Of a stretch of DNA of 64,000 bases, positions 1-8,173 are shown one piece after another. The notes below the pieces were generated by a model. That model worked only from the letters and a program-made list of their open reading frames with translations, made no database searches and was not told where the DNA came from. How positions within the stretch are numbered: position 1 is the first letter of the stretch; each line of letters starts with the position of its first letter. The position numbers and the translations under genes were made by a program. The DNA comes from Nitrososphaerota archaeon (GTDB taxonomy: Archaea; Thermoproteota; Nitrososphaeria_A; Caldarchaeales; JAVZCJ01), in NCBI GenBank assembly GCA_038874475.1, contig JAVZCJ010000002.1, positions 200,964 to 264,963 on the forward strand, in the 5' to 3' direction.

Positions 1-491
1 CATGCACATTGCTCAATTTTATTCTCACTAATTTTTCTTCTACAATATCCTTGAGGATCAATCGAAGTTATTTTTTTCTTTTCCTTTAATATTTCTGCTA
101 TTTCATATGGTATTTCATTAAATAATGGTCCAAAATGAAAACATTTTGCATTAAAATATTCTTTTGGGATATCTTCTAAATTAATATTTTTTGCTTTACT
201 CAATAAATATTGAGTTCTTTTTCCATTTATATCATAACAATTCATAAATGAAGTAGTTTTTTCACCTTTTATTTTTAGACCTTTTAAATCAATTCCAGAA
301 TTTTCAAGTATTTCCATATATTCTTTTTTAAAATCTTTTCCAACTATAGATACTATTCCAACTTTAGCATTTAAATTAGAAGCTATAATAGAAGCATAAG
401 CAGCTGTTCCGCCTAAAGATTCAAATTTTCTTCTTTGAGGATCAATTATAATATCATGAGATAAGTACCCTAAAACAATTAAATCATACAT
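1..491 (-). CDS. PfkB-family carbohydrate/nucleoside kinase, N-terminal part (gene cut by window start)
   Basis: About 163 codons read leftwards from the ATG at 491 and run off the window. The translation starts MYDLIVLGYLSHDIIID and continues with FESLGGTAAYASIIASNLNAK, the N-terminal substrate-binding signature of PfkB/ribokinase enzymes (a GG followed by small residues and a helix). This is followed by the usual VGIVSIVGKDF strand. These enzymes phosphorylate sugars, nucleosides or related small molecules with ATP. The catalytic C-terminal GAGD motif would lie outside the window, so the substrate cannot be predicted. No clear Shine-Dalgarno sequence precedes the ATG. Confidence 0.8.
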   Translation of the reverse strand, partial: MYDLIVLGYLSHDIIIDPQRRKFESLGGTAAYASIIASNLNAKVGIVSIVGKDFKKEYMEILENSGIDLKGLKIKGEKTTSFMNCYDINGKRTQYLLSKAKNINLEDIPKEYFNAKCFHFGPLFNEIPYEIAEILKEKKKITSIDPQGYCRRKISENKIEQCA

Positions 492-697
492 ATTTAAAAA
501 GAAGAAAAATTAATGAAATAAAAAGCTTTATTTTTGTGAAAAGAAAGATTAGAACACCTATAAAAAGACTAGGAGAAAATTAAAGCTCAGAAATATTAAA
601 TTTGTCAAAGAATTTCTAATGGGAATTATGAAAAATGCATTAAAAAATACAATGCAAAAACAATAGTTTAAATTTTAAAATGAAGGAGTAATTTTAA
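492..697. other. Intergenic stretch with no assignable gene
   Basis: About 200 bases without a recognised gene. A 15-codon frame opens with GTG at 536 and stops at TAA near 583. A second frame then encodes a short basic peptide (around KFVKEFLMGIMKNALKN) ending near 665. The pair may be the remains of a decayed coding region, but I could not match either part to a family. Confidence 0.3.
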
Positions 698-940
698 TTA
701 AATAAGTTCACTTATTTTTCTTTTTTTCCTTCTTAAAATCTTCATTATCGCATTTCTTATGATTTCTTCAAGATAATCTGGATTATTATTTAATAATTTT
801 TCTATTATTGCCATAAGTTCTTCATGCGTATCAGCATTTAATTCAAGCATTATTTCTTTTTCGATTTCAAATCCTTCTTCCTCACTCATTTCAGGTAATT
901 CTATCCCAAGTTTTTTTGAAGCAATAATCCAACAAGGCAT
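698..940 (-). CDS. Small hypothetical protein, acidic then basic
   Basis: 80 residues starting MPCWIIASKKLGIELPEM. The ATG at 940 is preferred over an in-frame TTG nine bases upstream because a GGAG Shine-Dalgarno lies about 10 nt before the ATG but directly abuts the TTG. The protein has an acidic centre (SEEEGFEIEKEIMLELNAD), a predicted helical segment with the repeat-like EELMAIIEKLL and LEEIIRNAIMKIL, and a strongly basic tail (RRKKRK). No metal-binding or catalytic motif is visible. I do not recognise the family. Composition matches its neighbours, and the RBS argues that it is a real gene. Confidence 0.55.
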   Translation of the reverse strand: MPCWIIASKKLGIELPEMSEEEGFEIEKEIMLELNADTHEELMAIIEKLLNNNPDYLEEIIRNAIMKILRRKKRKISELI

Positions 941-1046
941 ATAAATCAATCTCCTTTAAAACTTTCTTCTCCTAATACTTAAAGCTTTTTATTAAAAATT
1001 TTTAGTAATTTAATATTCTTCATAAATTAAAGTTAGTAAATAAAAC

Positions 1047-1056
1047 AATATAAAAA
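1047..1056 (+). promoter_or_regulatory. Likely TATA box of the MptN-like gene
   Basis: AATATAAAAA followed by GG, about 40 nt upstream of the TTG start at 1097. The spacing leaves room for a short leader carrying the GGAG-type ribosome-binding site. Confidence 0.4.
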
Positions 1057-1096
1057 GGTTTTTATTCTTTGAAAAATAGATTGGAGTGGATACTAA

Positions 1097-1975
1097 TTGA
1101 AAATTGGAATATTAACAAGAAATCCTGACGCATGGTGCTCTATGCAACTTCAATCTGCTTCTATAAAAATGGGTTACGAGCCTATTTGCATAAGTTTTCC
1201 AAGATTGGTTGCAAAAATTGGTTTAGAACCTATTTTAGAATTTTCTGGAATAAATATTCTAAAAGAACTTTCAGCTATAATTGTTAGACCTATTGGAAGA
1301 GGTTCTTTAGATGAATGCATTTTTAGAATGGATATTCTTCATAGACTTATTAGAAATGGATTTATCGTTATAAATCATCCATCAGCAATAGAAAAATGTA
1401 TTGATAAATTTTATGCAATTTCTCTTTTGCAAGAAAATGGAATACCTGTACCTAAAACAATCGTGACTGAAAATTCTGAAGAAGCATTAAAAGCATTTTA
1501 TGAACTTGGAGAAGATGTAGTGATAAAACCATTATTTGGTTCTAGAGGTATAGGAATAACAAGAGTAACAGACCCTGAAATTGCAACAAGAATTTTTAGA
1601 ACATTACAATTTATGAATAATGTTTTATATATTCAAGAATTTATTCCACATGGAAAAAGAGATATTAGAGCATTTGTAATAGGAGATAAAGTTATAGCTT
1701 CTATGTATAGAGAAGCTGAAAGTTGGAAAACAAATGTAGCTCAAGGAGCTAGACCTAAATCTATGAAACTTTCAGAAGAATTGGAAGATCTAGTTTTAAA
1801 AGCAGCAAAAATTGTAGGATGCGAAATTGCTGGAATAGATATTCTTGAAGGAGAAAATGGCCATGTTATAAATGAAATAAATAGTCAACCAGGTTTTCGA
1901 GGTCTTCAATCTGTAACAAAAATAAATATTGCTGAAGGAATAATAAAATATGTTATTGGAAAAATTAGGAAATAA
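1097..1975 (+). CDS. mptN: RimK-type ATP-grasp glutamate ligase, MptN-like
   Basis: 292 residues. ATP-grasp enzymes of this subfamily ligate an amino acid, usually glutamate, to a carboxylate. MptN adds alpha-linked glutamate to tetrahydromethanopterin, and CofF acts on F420. The N-terminal MKIGILTRNPDAWCSMQL, the VINHPSAIEKCIDKF block, the VVIKPLFGSRGIGITR glycine-rich loop, VQEF-like IQEFIPHGKRDIRAF, and the Mg-binding EINSQPGF near the C-terminus are all present. From memory the sequence is closer to the methanococcal MptN protein than to LysX. Start is TTG, with TGGAGTGGA about 6 nt upstream. RidA lies convergent just downstream, and CofE 0.6 kb further on fits a C1/F420 cofactor setting. 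LysX or CofF remain alternatives. Confidence 0.7.
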   Translation: MKIGILTRNPDAWCSMQLQSASIKMGYEPICISFPRLVAKIGLEPILEFSGINILKELSAIIVRPIGRGSLDECIFRMDILHRLIRNGFIVINHPSAIEKCIDKFYAISLLQENGIPVPKTIVTENSEEALKAFYELGEDVVIKPLFGSRGIGITRVTDPEIATRIFRTLQFMNNVLYIQEFIPHGKRDIRAFVIGDKVIASMYREAESWKTNVAQGARPKSMKLSEELEDLVLKAAKIVGCEIAGIDILEGENGHVINEINSQPGFRGLQSVTKINIAEGIIKYVIGKIRK

Positions 1976-1994
1976 AAAAATAAAAAATAAATTT

Positions 1995-2366
1995 TTATGC
2001 AATTAAAGCTATAGCATCTATTTCAATTAATACATCTCTTGGAATTCTAGATACTTCTATGCATGTTCTTGCTGGTGGAGAATTTTTAAAATATTCTGCA
2101 AATACTTCATTCATTGCTTGATAATTATTCATATCGTTTAAATATACTGTCATTTTTAAAACATTATTCATAGATGTCCCACATTCTTCCAATATTCCTT
2201 TAATTCTTTCTAATACTTCTCTTGTTTGTTCTTTAATTCCTTTGTTGATTGTTTCATATGGTCCTTGTCCAGATACAAAAACGAATGGTTTAGCGATAAT
2301 CGCAGGCGCTATTGGTAAAGTGCCCATTGGATATTTTTTACTTGAATGTATTTCTTTTTTAATCAT
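1995..2366 (-). CDS. ridA: RidA/YjgF-family enamine/imine deaminase
   Basis: 123 residues. RidA hydrolyses reactive enamine/imine intermediates made by PLP enzymes such as threonine dehydratase. The family signature is clear: AIIAKPFVFVSGQGPYE, then NVLKMTVYLNDMNNYQAMNEVFAEYF, SPPARTCIEVSRIPRDVLIEIDAIA. The conserved Arg in PPART and the Glu in IEIDA are kept. The ATG at 2366 is chosen over an upstream GTG because the GTG sits inside the GGTGAG Shine-Dalgarno, which lies 7 nt from the ATG. The gene is monocistronic and converges on the MptN-like gene with a 19-nt gap. Confidence 0.9.
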   Translation of the reverse strand: MIKKEIHSSKKYPMGTLPIAPAIIAKPFVFVSGQGPYETINKGIKEQTREVLERIKGILEECGTSMNNVLKMTVYLNDMNNYQAMNEVFAEYFKNSPPARTCIEVSRIPRDVLIEIDAIALIA

Positions 2367-2488
2367 TTTTATTCTCACCTTAATTAAATTTTTGATAAAA
2401 TGATATATAAAATTTTATTTAAGATTTTTTATAGACTTTAAGAAAAAATAAATATAGCAACTCACTTAATTATCTAATTATAAAAAAG

Positions 2489-2498
2489 CTTATATAAA
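2489..2498 (+). promoter_or_regulatory. BRE/TATA promoter of cofE
   Basis: AAAAAGCTTATATAAA, an almost ideal archaeal BRE plus TATA box, about 48 nt upstream of the annotated cofE start. A transcription start near 2520 would be expected. Confidence 0.6.
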
Positions 2499-2536
2499 AA
2501 ATAATTGGCTATTTAAAGGATACTAATGAAATTGAA

Positions 2537-3319
2537 GTGAATAAAATGACTAAAGAAATTAAACTGATTGGATTAACTAATATGCCATTAATTAAAAAAG
2601 GAGATGATATTGCTAAAATTATAATGAATAGTATTGAAAAAGAGAAAGTAATCATTGAAGAAGGCGATATTATAGTTATTTCTCAAAAAATTATTTCAAA
2701 AGCTGAAGGAAGAATTATTAATTTAAAAAGAATAAAACCATCTAAAAAAGCTATTAAAATTGCTGAAATAACTAATAAAGATCCTAGATTAGTTGAAATT
2801 ATTCTTAAAGAATCTAAAAAAATTATTAAAGCTTGTCCAGGGCATTTAATAGTAAAAACTAAGCAAGGTATTGTTTGTGCGAATGCTGGAGTAGATAGGT
2901 CAAATGTAGCTGGAAAAGAAGATATTGTAACACTCCTTCCAAAAAATCCAGATTATTCTGCTAATAAAATACGTAAAAAAATAGAAAAAATTTATGGTAA
3001 AAAAATTGGAGTCGTAATTTCAGATACTTATGGCAGACCATTAAGGAATGGTCATATAAATATGGCTATTGGATTATCAGGAATAAAGCCATTTAAAGAT
3101 TATAGAGGTAAAAAAGATATTTTTGGTTATGAGCTTAAAATTAAAAATATTGCTATAGCAGATGAAATAGCATCAGCAGCTGAATTAGTAATGGGCCAAG
3201 CAAAAGAAAGAATACCAGTCGTTATAATAAAAGGATTGGATAAAAAATTACTTCAAAGAAAAGGAAGAGTATCTGCAAACGATTTAAATATGCCAAAAGA
3301 AAAATGGTTATTCAAATAA
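2537..3319 (+). CDS. cofE: Coenzyme F420-0:L-glutamate ligase
   Basis: 260 residues, the usual CofE length. CofE adds one or two gamma-linked glutamates to F420-0 with GTP. The family blocks are intact: EEGDIIVISQKIISKAEGR near the N-terminus, GIVCANAGVDRSNV, ISDTYGRPLRNGH, and DEIASAAELVMGQAKERIPVVIIKG. A cofactor deazaflavin is therefore made, and F420-dependent redox enzymes are expected in the organism. The start is uncertain: GTG at 2537 or ATG at 2546. Neither has a well-spaced Shine-Dalgarno. The gene converges on the MobA-like gene, with the two stop codons adjacent. Confidence 0.93.
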   Translation: MNKMTKEIKLIGLTNMPLIKKGDDIAKIIMNSIEKEKVIIEEGDIIVISQKIISKAEGRIINLKRIKPSKKAIKIAEITNKDPRLVEIILKESKKIIKACPGHLIVKTKQGIVCANAGVDRSNVAGKEDIVTLLPKNPDYSANKIRKKIEKIYGKKIGVVISDTYGRPLRNGHINMAIGLSGIKPFKDYRGKKDIFGYELKIKNIAIADEIASAAELVMGQAKERIPVVIIKGLDKKLLQRKGRVSANDLNMPKEKWLFK

Positions 3320-3320
3320 T

Positions 3321-3947
3321 TTAAAAATTAATTTGGTATGAGTAATTTATATTATAAAACATATTTTTTGGGCATCCAATGTTAAAAAATTTTTTAACTG
3401 GCATGTATTCAACTTTTTTTAAATTTTCAATTACTTTCCTTAAATGCAATTCTTTATTGCTTTTTCTATTTTTAATTATTTCTTTTAAAATTTTTAATGT
3501 TTCTACCCTATTATAAATTGAAAATAATGGCTCTATATATTTATTAGGCCAAATAGGAACAACAGCATATAATTTCTTTTTACTTATTTCTCTATACATT
3601 AATTTTATTCCTTTATCACATATAAATGGCATATCACATGCTACAATGAGAATATACTTCATTTTAGAAGTAACAAGACTTGTATAAAAGCCAGATAATA
3701 CTCCTTTGATATTAATTTTTTTGTCTATCACTAATGATATATTATTATTTTTTCCAATTATATTAGAAATTATCTTATATTGATTTCTATTACTAACACA
3801 TATGATTATTTCTGACGCTAATGGTTGAACAACTTTTAATACATGATATATTAATGGTTTGTCTCTAAAAATAGTAATAGCTTTGTATGAACCAAATCTT
3901 CTAGACTTTCCACCTGCTAAAATTGAACACGATAAAAATTTAAGCAT
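3321..3947 (-). CDS. mobA: MobA-like nucleotidyltransferase (molybdopterin guanylyltransferase type)
   Basis: 208 residues. The N-terminal CSILAGGKSRRFGSYKAI is the NTP-binding LAGG-x-S-x-RxG-x-(D)K motif of MobA. ACDMPF supplies the metal-binding Asp, and VVPIW...EPLFSIY is the typical C-terminal substrate region. MobA attaches GMP to molybdopterin (or tungstopterin) to give the bis-MGD precursor. The Asp of the usual DK pair is replaced (SYK), so a related nucleotidyltransferase such as CobY is possible. Downstream partner of egsA with a 6-nt gap. Its RBS (GTGAG) lies across the egsA stop, so the two are probably co-transcribed. Confidence 0.7.
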   Translation of the reverse strand: MLKFLSCSILAGGKSRRFGSYKAITIFRDKPLIYHVLKVVQPLASEIIICVSNRNQYKIISNIIGKNNNISLVIDKKINIKGVLSGFYTSLVTSKMKYILIVACDMPFICDKGIKLMYREISKKKLYAVVPIWPNKYIEPLFSIYNRVETLKILKEIIKNRKSNKELHLRKVIENLKKVEYMPVKKFFNIGCPKNMFYNINYSYQINF

Positions 3948-3953
3948 ATTTAC

Positions 3954-5057
3954 TCACATTATTGTTTGATATAGAAGATTTTTAGCAGAAATATAATCAA
4001 GTCTTTTCTTATGTAAAATAGTGTATCTTTCAGGTCTTAAATCTGGAGCATAAATTAATGCATTTATTGCAATTTCTTCTTCAATACCTATTTTTTTAAT
4101 GCTTATCGGAGCATTTATTAAATTTAATAATTTTTTTATATTTTGCCAATTATACTTTTTTTCTTTCCACCAATTCAAATTATTTTCTTCATGATATTTT
4201 GCCATTACTATTGCTCCTAAACCGCATTGCTCGCCATGCATTGCTGGTTTAGAACTATTTAAATCAAGATAATGTGAAAATAAATGCTCTGAACCTGAAC
4301 ATGGTCTAGAAGAATTTGCAATAAGCATTGAAACTCCGGCATTTATTAAAGCCTCAATAAATAGTCTAATATTTTTTCCATTATTTTCAATAAAATCTAT
4401 AGTATCTTCTATTGCAGAATAAGCTAATTCGGCAGCTTTATTACAATAATATTCATTTTTTTCATCTCTACCAAGTTCCCAATCTTTTAAAGAAACTATT
4501 TTAGATAAAATGTCTCCAACTCCAGAAGCTATCATTCTTTTTGGAGCATTTGAAATAATTTCTTCATCAACTACTACAGCTATTGGAGTATGTGTAATTA
4601 ATGATTTCTTTTCATTTTTTTCGATAAGTGAAACAATTGGAGAAGCTATTCCATCATGCGAAGGAGAAGTAGGAAATGATATGAATTCTAAACTATTCAT
4701 ATAAGTAGCCATTTTTGCTATATCTATAGGTGTACCTCCTCCAATGGCTATTGAAAAATCATAATTTTTTAATAAAGTTGCAACATAATTTATATTTTCC
4801 ATAGAAGATTTTTTCACTAATATATAATCAACTATATAATTATTTTCTTTTAATAATTTTTCAATTTTATCTCCAGCAATTTTTTTTGTATTTTCATCTT
4901 CAACTAATAAACATTTTTTTCCATTAAATAATTCTTTTGCTATTTCAGGCAAATCTTCTACAGCATCTTTTTTTATTAGAATTTTAGAAATAGATATTTT
5001 ATGTTCTTTTCCACAATTACAATTCCATTTATCTAATGGCTTGAATTTTAATGGCAT
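3954..5057 (-). CDS. egsA: sn-Glycerol-1-phosphate dehydrogenase
   Basis: 367 residues. EgsA reduces dihydroxyacetone phosphate to sn-glycerol-1-phosphate, the backbone of archaeal ether lipids. The NAD(P)-binding IGGGTPIDIAKMATYMNSLEFISFPTSPSHDGIASPI block is diagnostic. The Zn ligands are the Asp of ASGVGDILSK, the His of SGSEHLFSHYLD and the His of MHGEQCGLG. AYAPDLRPERYTIL-type residues near the C-terminus also match. It is the strongest single marker of an archaeal host in this window. First gene of a two-gene unit with the MobA-like gene. Confidence 0.95.
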   Translation of the reverse strand: MPLKFKPLDKWNCNCGKEHKISISKILIKKDAVEDLPEIAKELFNGKKCLLVEDENTKKIAGDKIEKLLKENNYIVDYILVKKSSMENINYVATLLKNYDFSIAIGGGTPIDIAKMATYMNSLEFISFPTSPSHDGIASPIVSLIEKNEKKSLITHTPIAVVVDEEIISNAPKRMIASGVGDILSKIVSLKDWELGRDEKNEYYCNKAAELAYSAIEDTIDFIENNGKNIRLFIEALINAGVSMLIANSSRPCSGSEHLFSHYLDLNSSKPAMHGEQCGLGAIVMAKYHEENNLNWWKEKKYNWQNIKKLLNLINAPISIKKIGIEEEIAINALIYAPDLRPERYTILHKKRLDYISAKNLLYQTIM

Positions 5058-5131
5058 TATTCAACACTTAAATTAATAAATAAATTGAAAAAAGCAAAAT
5101 TTATTTTTTTATAAAAGTATTTTGAAAAATT

Positions 5132-5893
5132 TTATTTACGCGGATAACCAACAGGCATAATGTATAATGGTTTTTCTTCTTTTGGTAAATTCAAAACTTT
5201 TTGTACTTCTTCATCATAAAATGCACCTATAACAACTGTTCCAAGTTTTAAAGCAGTAGCTTGTAAGTAAATATTTTGCCCAACATGTCCAGCTTCCATA
5301 TGAACATATCTTATTCCTCTTTCACCATATCTTGCAATAGTTCTTTCATATATTGCTGCTATAACAATATTTATTGGTGCTTCTCCTATCCATGTTTGTC
5401 CTAAACCAGCACCCATTAATTCTTTTCTAAAATCTCCTTTTAATAAAAGAACAATATTATGCTCACGTGGATTATATTTATATATTCCAGCTTCTAATTC
5501 TTTTACTCCATTTTCACCAGCAACTAAATATATTTCGAGTGGATAGGTCGCACCTGCTGAAGGAGCAGTTCTAAAGCCTAATCTTGGTTCAGTAATTCCT
5601 TGAGCTGCCCATAAAAGTTGAGAAATTTGTTCTAAATTTAAAGGTTCAGAAGTATATTCTCTAATAGATCTTCTTTTAGCTAAAGCTTCTTCAACAGACA
5701 TTTCTCCTTTAATTTTTGGCTCTGGAAGATTAATTACATTTCCTTTATAAATTTGTTCAGTTTTTTCAATTGTAACTTGATAGCTTGGGAATAAAAAGAT
5801 AGAAATTAAACTATATAAAAGAATACCAATAAGAATAAATATAATAAATACTAAGGTATATCTAGTATATTTCTTCCTTTCTCTTTCATTCAT
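5132..5893 (-). CDS. Membrane-anchored SagB/ThcOx-type nitroreductase-fold oxidoreductase
   Basis: 253 residues. A basic N-terminus is followed by one transmembrane helix (about residues 12-34, YTLVFIIFILIGILLYSLISIFLF). The rest is a flavin-dependent nitroreductase-fold domain of the SagB/ThcOx type: MSVEEALAKRRSIREYTSEPLNLEQISQLLWAAQGI, RTAPSAGATYPLEIYLV, AGLGQTWIGEAPINIVI, and HMEAGHVGQNIYLQATALKLGTVVIGAF. The RRSxR FMN-phosphate contact and SAGATYPLE are intact. Such proteins oxidise azoline rings in peptide modification or have unknown redox roles. No cyclodehydratase or precursor peptide lies nearby, so the substrate is unknown. The helix would place the domain at the membrane, probably outside. 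Confidence 0.85.
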   Translation of the reverse strand: MNERERKKYTRYTLVFIIFILIGILLYSLISIFLFPSYQVTIEKTEQIYKGNVINLPEPKIKGEMSVEEALAKRRSIREYTSEPLNLEQISQLLWAAQGITEPRLGFRTAPSAGATYPLEIYLVAGENGVKELEAGIYKYNPREHNIVLLLKGDFRKELMGAGLGQTWIGEAPINIVIAAIYERTIARYGERGIRYVHMEAGHVGQNIYLQATALKLGTVVIGAFYDEEVQKVLNLPKEEKPLYIMPVGYPRK

Positions 5894-6010
5894 ACTATAA
5901 AAATTAACTATTCTATTAATAAATTTTTATTAGAAATTGAAATTGCTTGATAAAAGCTAAAATATATAACTTAGAATATTTTTCAAATAAACGAAAATAA
6001 GGGATTTGAA

Positions 6011-6550
6011 ATGTCTAATGAAGAAAATGAAGCTATAAATATTGCTGCAAAATTAATGGCTGCTAGTGCTCGTACAGCTCCAAAAGCAAGAGGAATGGAT
6101 AAAATTCAAATAGTAATAGTTAATGGAAAAGAAAAAGATGAAATTGCAGAATTTATGGAAAAAATTGGAAAGGAGAAAAATAGAGCAACTTTTATTAGAG
6201 ATGCAAAAAATGTTAGAAATTCTCAAGCAATTGTTATTATAGGAGTTAAAGGAAATTCTTCTAAAGGAATAAATTGTAATGCATGTGGATATAATTGTGA
6301 AGAATTTGATAAAATTTTTAAGAAAAAAGGAGAATGCTATAATGGACCTAATTGCGCTATGTATGCAATAGATCTAGGAATAGCTTTAGGTTCAGCTGTA
6401 AAAACTGCTAGCATTTTAAATATTGATAATAGAATAATGTTTAGTATAGGAGTTGCAGCTATAAAACTTGGTTTAATAGATTCTGATATAGCATTTGGTA
6501 TTCCTCTTTCAATAAGTGGAAAAAATATTTATTTTGATAGAGTTTCATAA
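6011..6550 (+). CDS. DUF2148 ferredoxin-domain protein
   Basis: 179 residues. Family DUF2148 (COG4739), uncharacterised proteins annotated as containing a ferredoxin domain. The typical opening AAKLMAASARTAPKARGMD is present, as is the cysteine cluster NCNACGYNCEEF...GECYNGPNCAMYAIDLGIALGSAVKTA, followed by RIMFSIGVAAIKLGLI. Function is unknown. The Cys pattern suggests an Fe-S cluster or metal site. It converges on the GH1 gene and overlaps its end by 6 nt. Confidence 0.9.
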   Translation: MSNEENEAINIAAKLMAASARTAPKARGMDKIQIVIVNGKEKDEIAEFMEKIGKEKNRATFIRDAKNVRNSQAIVIIGVKGNSSKGINCNACGYNCEEFDKIFKKKGECYNGPNCAMYAIDLGIALGSAVKTASILNIDNRIMFSIGVAAIKLGLIDSDIAFGIPLSISGKNIYFDRVS

Positions 6551-8083
6551 ATTAATTTTTTCTGGTATTTCTCCAGTTTCAATTATTTTTTTAAATAATT
6601 CTACACTTTTTTTTCTTGGAATTCTATCTTTTTCTTTACTTTTAAAATCTACAGAATACAAACCGAATCTCATACTAAATCCTTTTGCCCACTCATAATT
6701 ATCTATTAAAGACCAATGGAAATATCCTTTAACGTTCAGCTTTTCTTCATTCAGTATTTTATCAACTTCTTTTAAATGTTCAAGTATAAATTTCGGTCTT
6801 AATTTATCATCAGAATCAGCTATGCCGTTTTCAGTAACTATCATTGGTTTTTTATATTTAGATATTAATTTTAAAGCTTCGCTTAATCCTTCTGGATATA
6901 TTTCCCAACCAAAATCTGAAGTAGGCCTATTATCATTAGAAAAACTATTTGGTTTACAATTAATTCCATATCCATTTACAAATTCTGGTATTAATGGAAG
7001 CCCTGCAAACAATTTTGCTAAAATGGATTTTCTTCCTTTTGTAACAATTCTTGTATAATAATTTACTCCAATCCAATCTAATCTATTTTTCAAATATTCT
7101 TTTATTTCTCCTTTTTCTTTAATTCCATTAAAGTTTTCATCAAGCCATCCATTTGATATTGCTTCTATAAAAAATAAATTATGTATATGATTAATAAAAT
7201 TTGCAGCTTCATTATCTATTTTTTCATTATAATCATATGGTTTTACAGGTATTATATTTTGTATTATTCCTACTTCAGCTGGTAAAGAATTTTCTTCTGC
7301 TTTTATTTTATCCCATTCTTTTATAGCATCATAAGCTCTTGCATGTGCTATAATCATATTCATTGAAGCTTTTTTAAAAGCATTGAAATTCATTAAACTA
7401 GGTGGAAAACCTGCTTCAATAGCTAAATAACCACTTTCTGCAACAACCATAGGTTCATTGAAAGTAATCCAATAATCTATTAAATCTCCAAGCTTATACG
7501 CTAAAAAAGCTGCAAATTTCCAAAATTCTATTATTGTATTTTCATCAAACCAACCTTTTTGTCCTTTTTTTAATTTTGAATTTCTAACAATAATAGGATC
7601 ATGAATCCATATTGGTAATGTAAAATGATTTAAACATAAATATACTTTAAATCCTCTATTTCTTAAATCTGTAATTATTGATCTATAATGATTTAAAGCT
7701 TCCATATTAGCTATTTTTTCAATTTTTTCCATTAAACTTTCTTCTGCACTTATTTTAGAAATTTTTCCATCATTTGCTCTTTCAATATCAACTTTTAAAT
7801 CTTTAGTACTTTTTGGAAATATTCTACTCCATTCTATACCAATTCTATAAGCTTTTAAACCTAATTCAGAAGCAATTTCATGATCTTTTTTATAAAGAAA
7901 CCAATAATTTGGTCCATTTTCAGGAAAATCTCCACTTACTATTTTTTTATCTATATTATATTTATCATGAACCCAAACATACCAATCTGTATTCGGATCT
8001 AAACTTTCATTTAAAGGATCTCCCATTTCAAATTGAAAGCCTGAAGAAGAAACACCCCATAAAAATTTATCTGGAAAAACCAT
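6545..8083 (-). CDS. Glycoside hydrolase family 1 beta-glycosidase (LacS-like)
   Basis: 512 residues, slightly longer than Sulfolobus LacS. GH1 enzymes hydrolyse beta-linked glucosides and galactosides with retention. The N-terminal FPDKFLWGVSSSGFQFEMG is typical. The acid/base Glu is in YWITFNEPMV (about residue 211) and the nucleophile Glu is in MIVTENGIAD (about 415). YFHWSLIDNYEWAKGFSMRFGLY closes the barrel. No signal peptide is visible, so the enzyme acts in the cytoplasm on imported oligosaccharides or glycosides. The long YVWVHDKYNIDKKIVSGDFPENGPNYW insertion resembles crenarchaeal members. Confidence 0.93.
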   Translation of the reverse strand: MVFPDKFLWGVSSSGFQFEMGDPLNESLDPNTDWYVWVHDKYNIDKKIVSGDFPENGPNYWFLYKKDHEIASELGLKAYRIGIEWSRIFPKSTKDLKVDIERANDGKISKISAEESLMEKIEKIANMEALNHYRSIITDLRNRGFKVYLCLNHFTLPIWIHDPIIVRNSKLKKGQKGWFDENTIIEFWKFAAFLAYKLGDLIDYWITFNEPMVVAESGYLAIEAGFPPSLMNFNAFKKASMNMIIAHARAYDAIKEWDKIKAEENSLPAEVGIIQNIIPVKPYDYNEKIDNEAANFINHIHNLFFIEAISNGWLDENFNGIKEKGEIKEYLKNRLDWIGVNYYTRIVTKGRKSILAKLFAGLPLIPEFVNGYGINCKPNSFSNDNRPTSDFGWEIYPEGLSEALKLISKYKKPMIVTENGIADSDDKLRPKFILEHLKEVDKILNEEKLNVKGYFHWSLIDNYEWAKGFSMRFGLYSVDFKSKEKDRIPRKKSVELFKKIIETGEIPEKINL

Positions 8084-8173
8084 TTTAACTCAAATAAATA
8101 ATATTAGGATATTTTATAAATTTTTATCATTATAATAAAAAGGTTAATAAAGAGAGAGAATGTTATTATTCTT

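Noticed and set aside
536-665. Split small gene
   Set aside because: The two fragments lack any recognisable motif and a start for the second part. Left as an unassigned intergenic stretch.
1097-1975. LysX (alpha-aminoadipate-LysW ligase) or CofF
   Set aside because: No LysW-type carrier or lysine genes are nearby and the N-terminal NPDAW block and C-terminal EINSQPGF fit MptN-like proteins better. The call stays tentative.
3321-3947. CofC (F420 pathway guanylyltransferase)
   Set aside because: The LAGGKSRRFG motif is the MobA-type pattern and the gene is co-transcribed with egsA rather than cofE.
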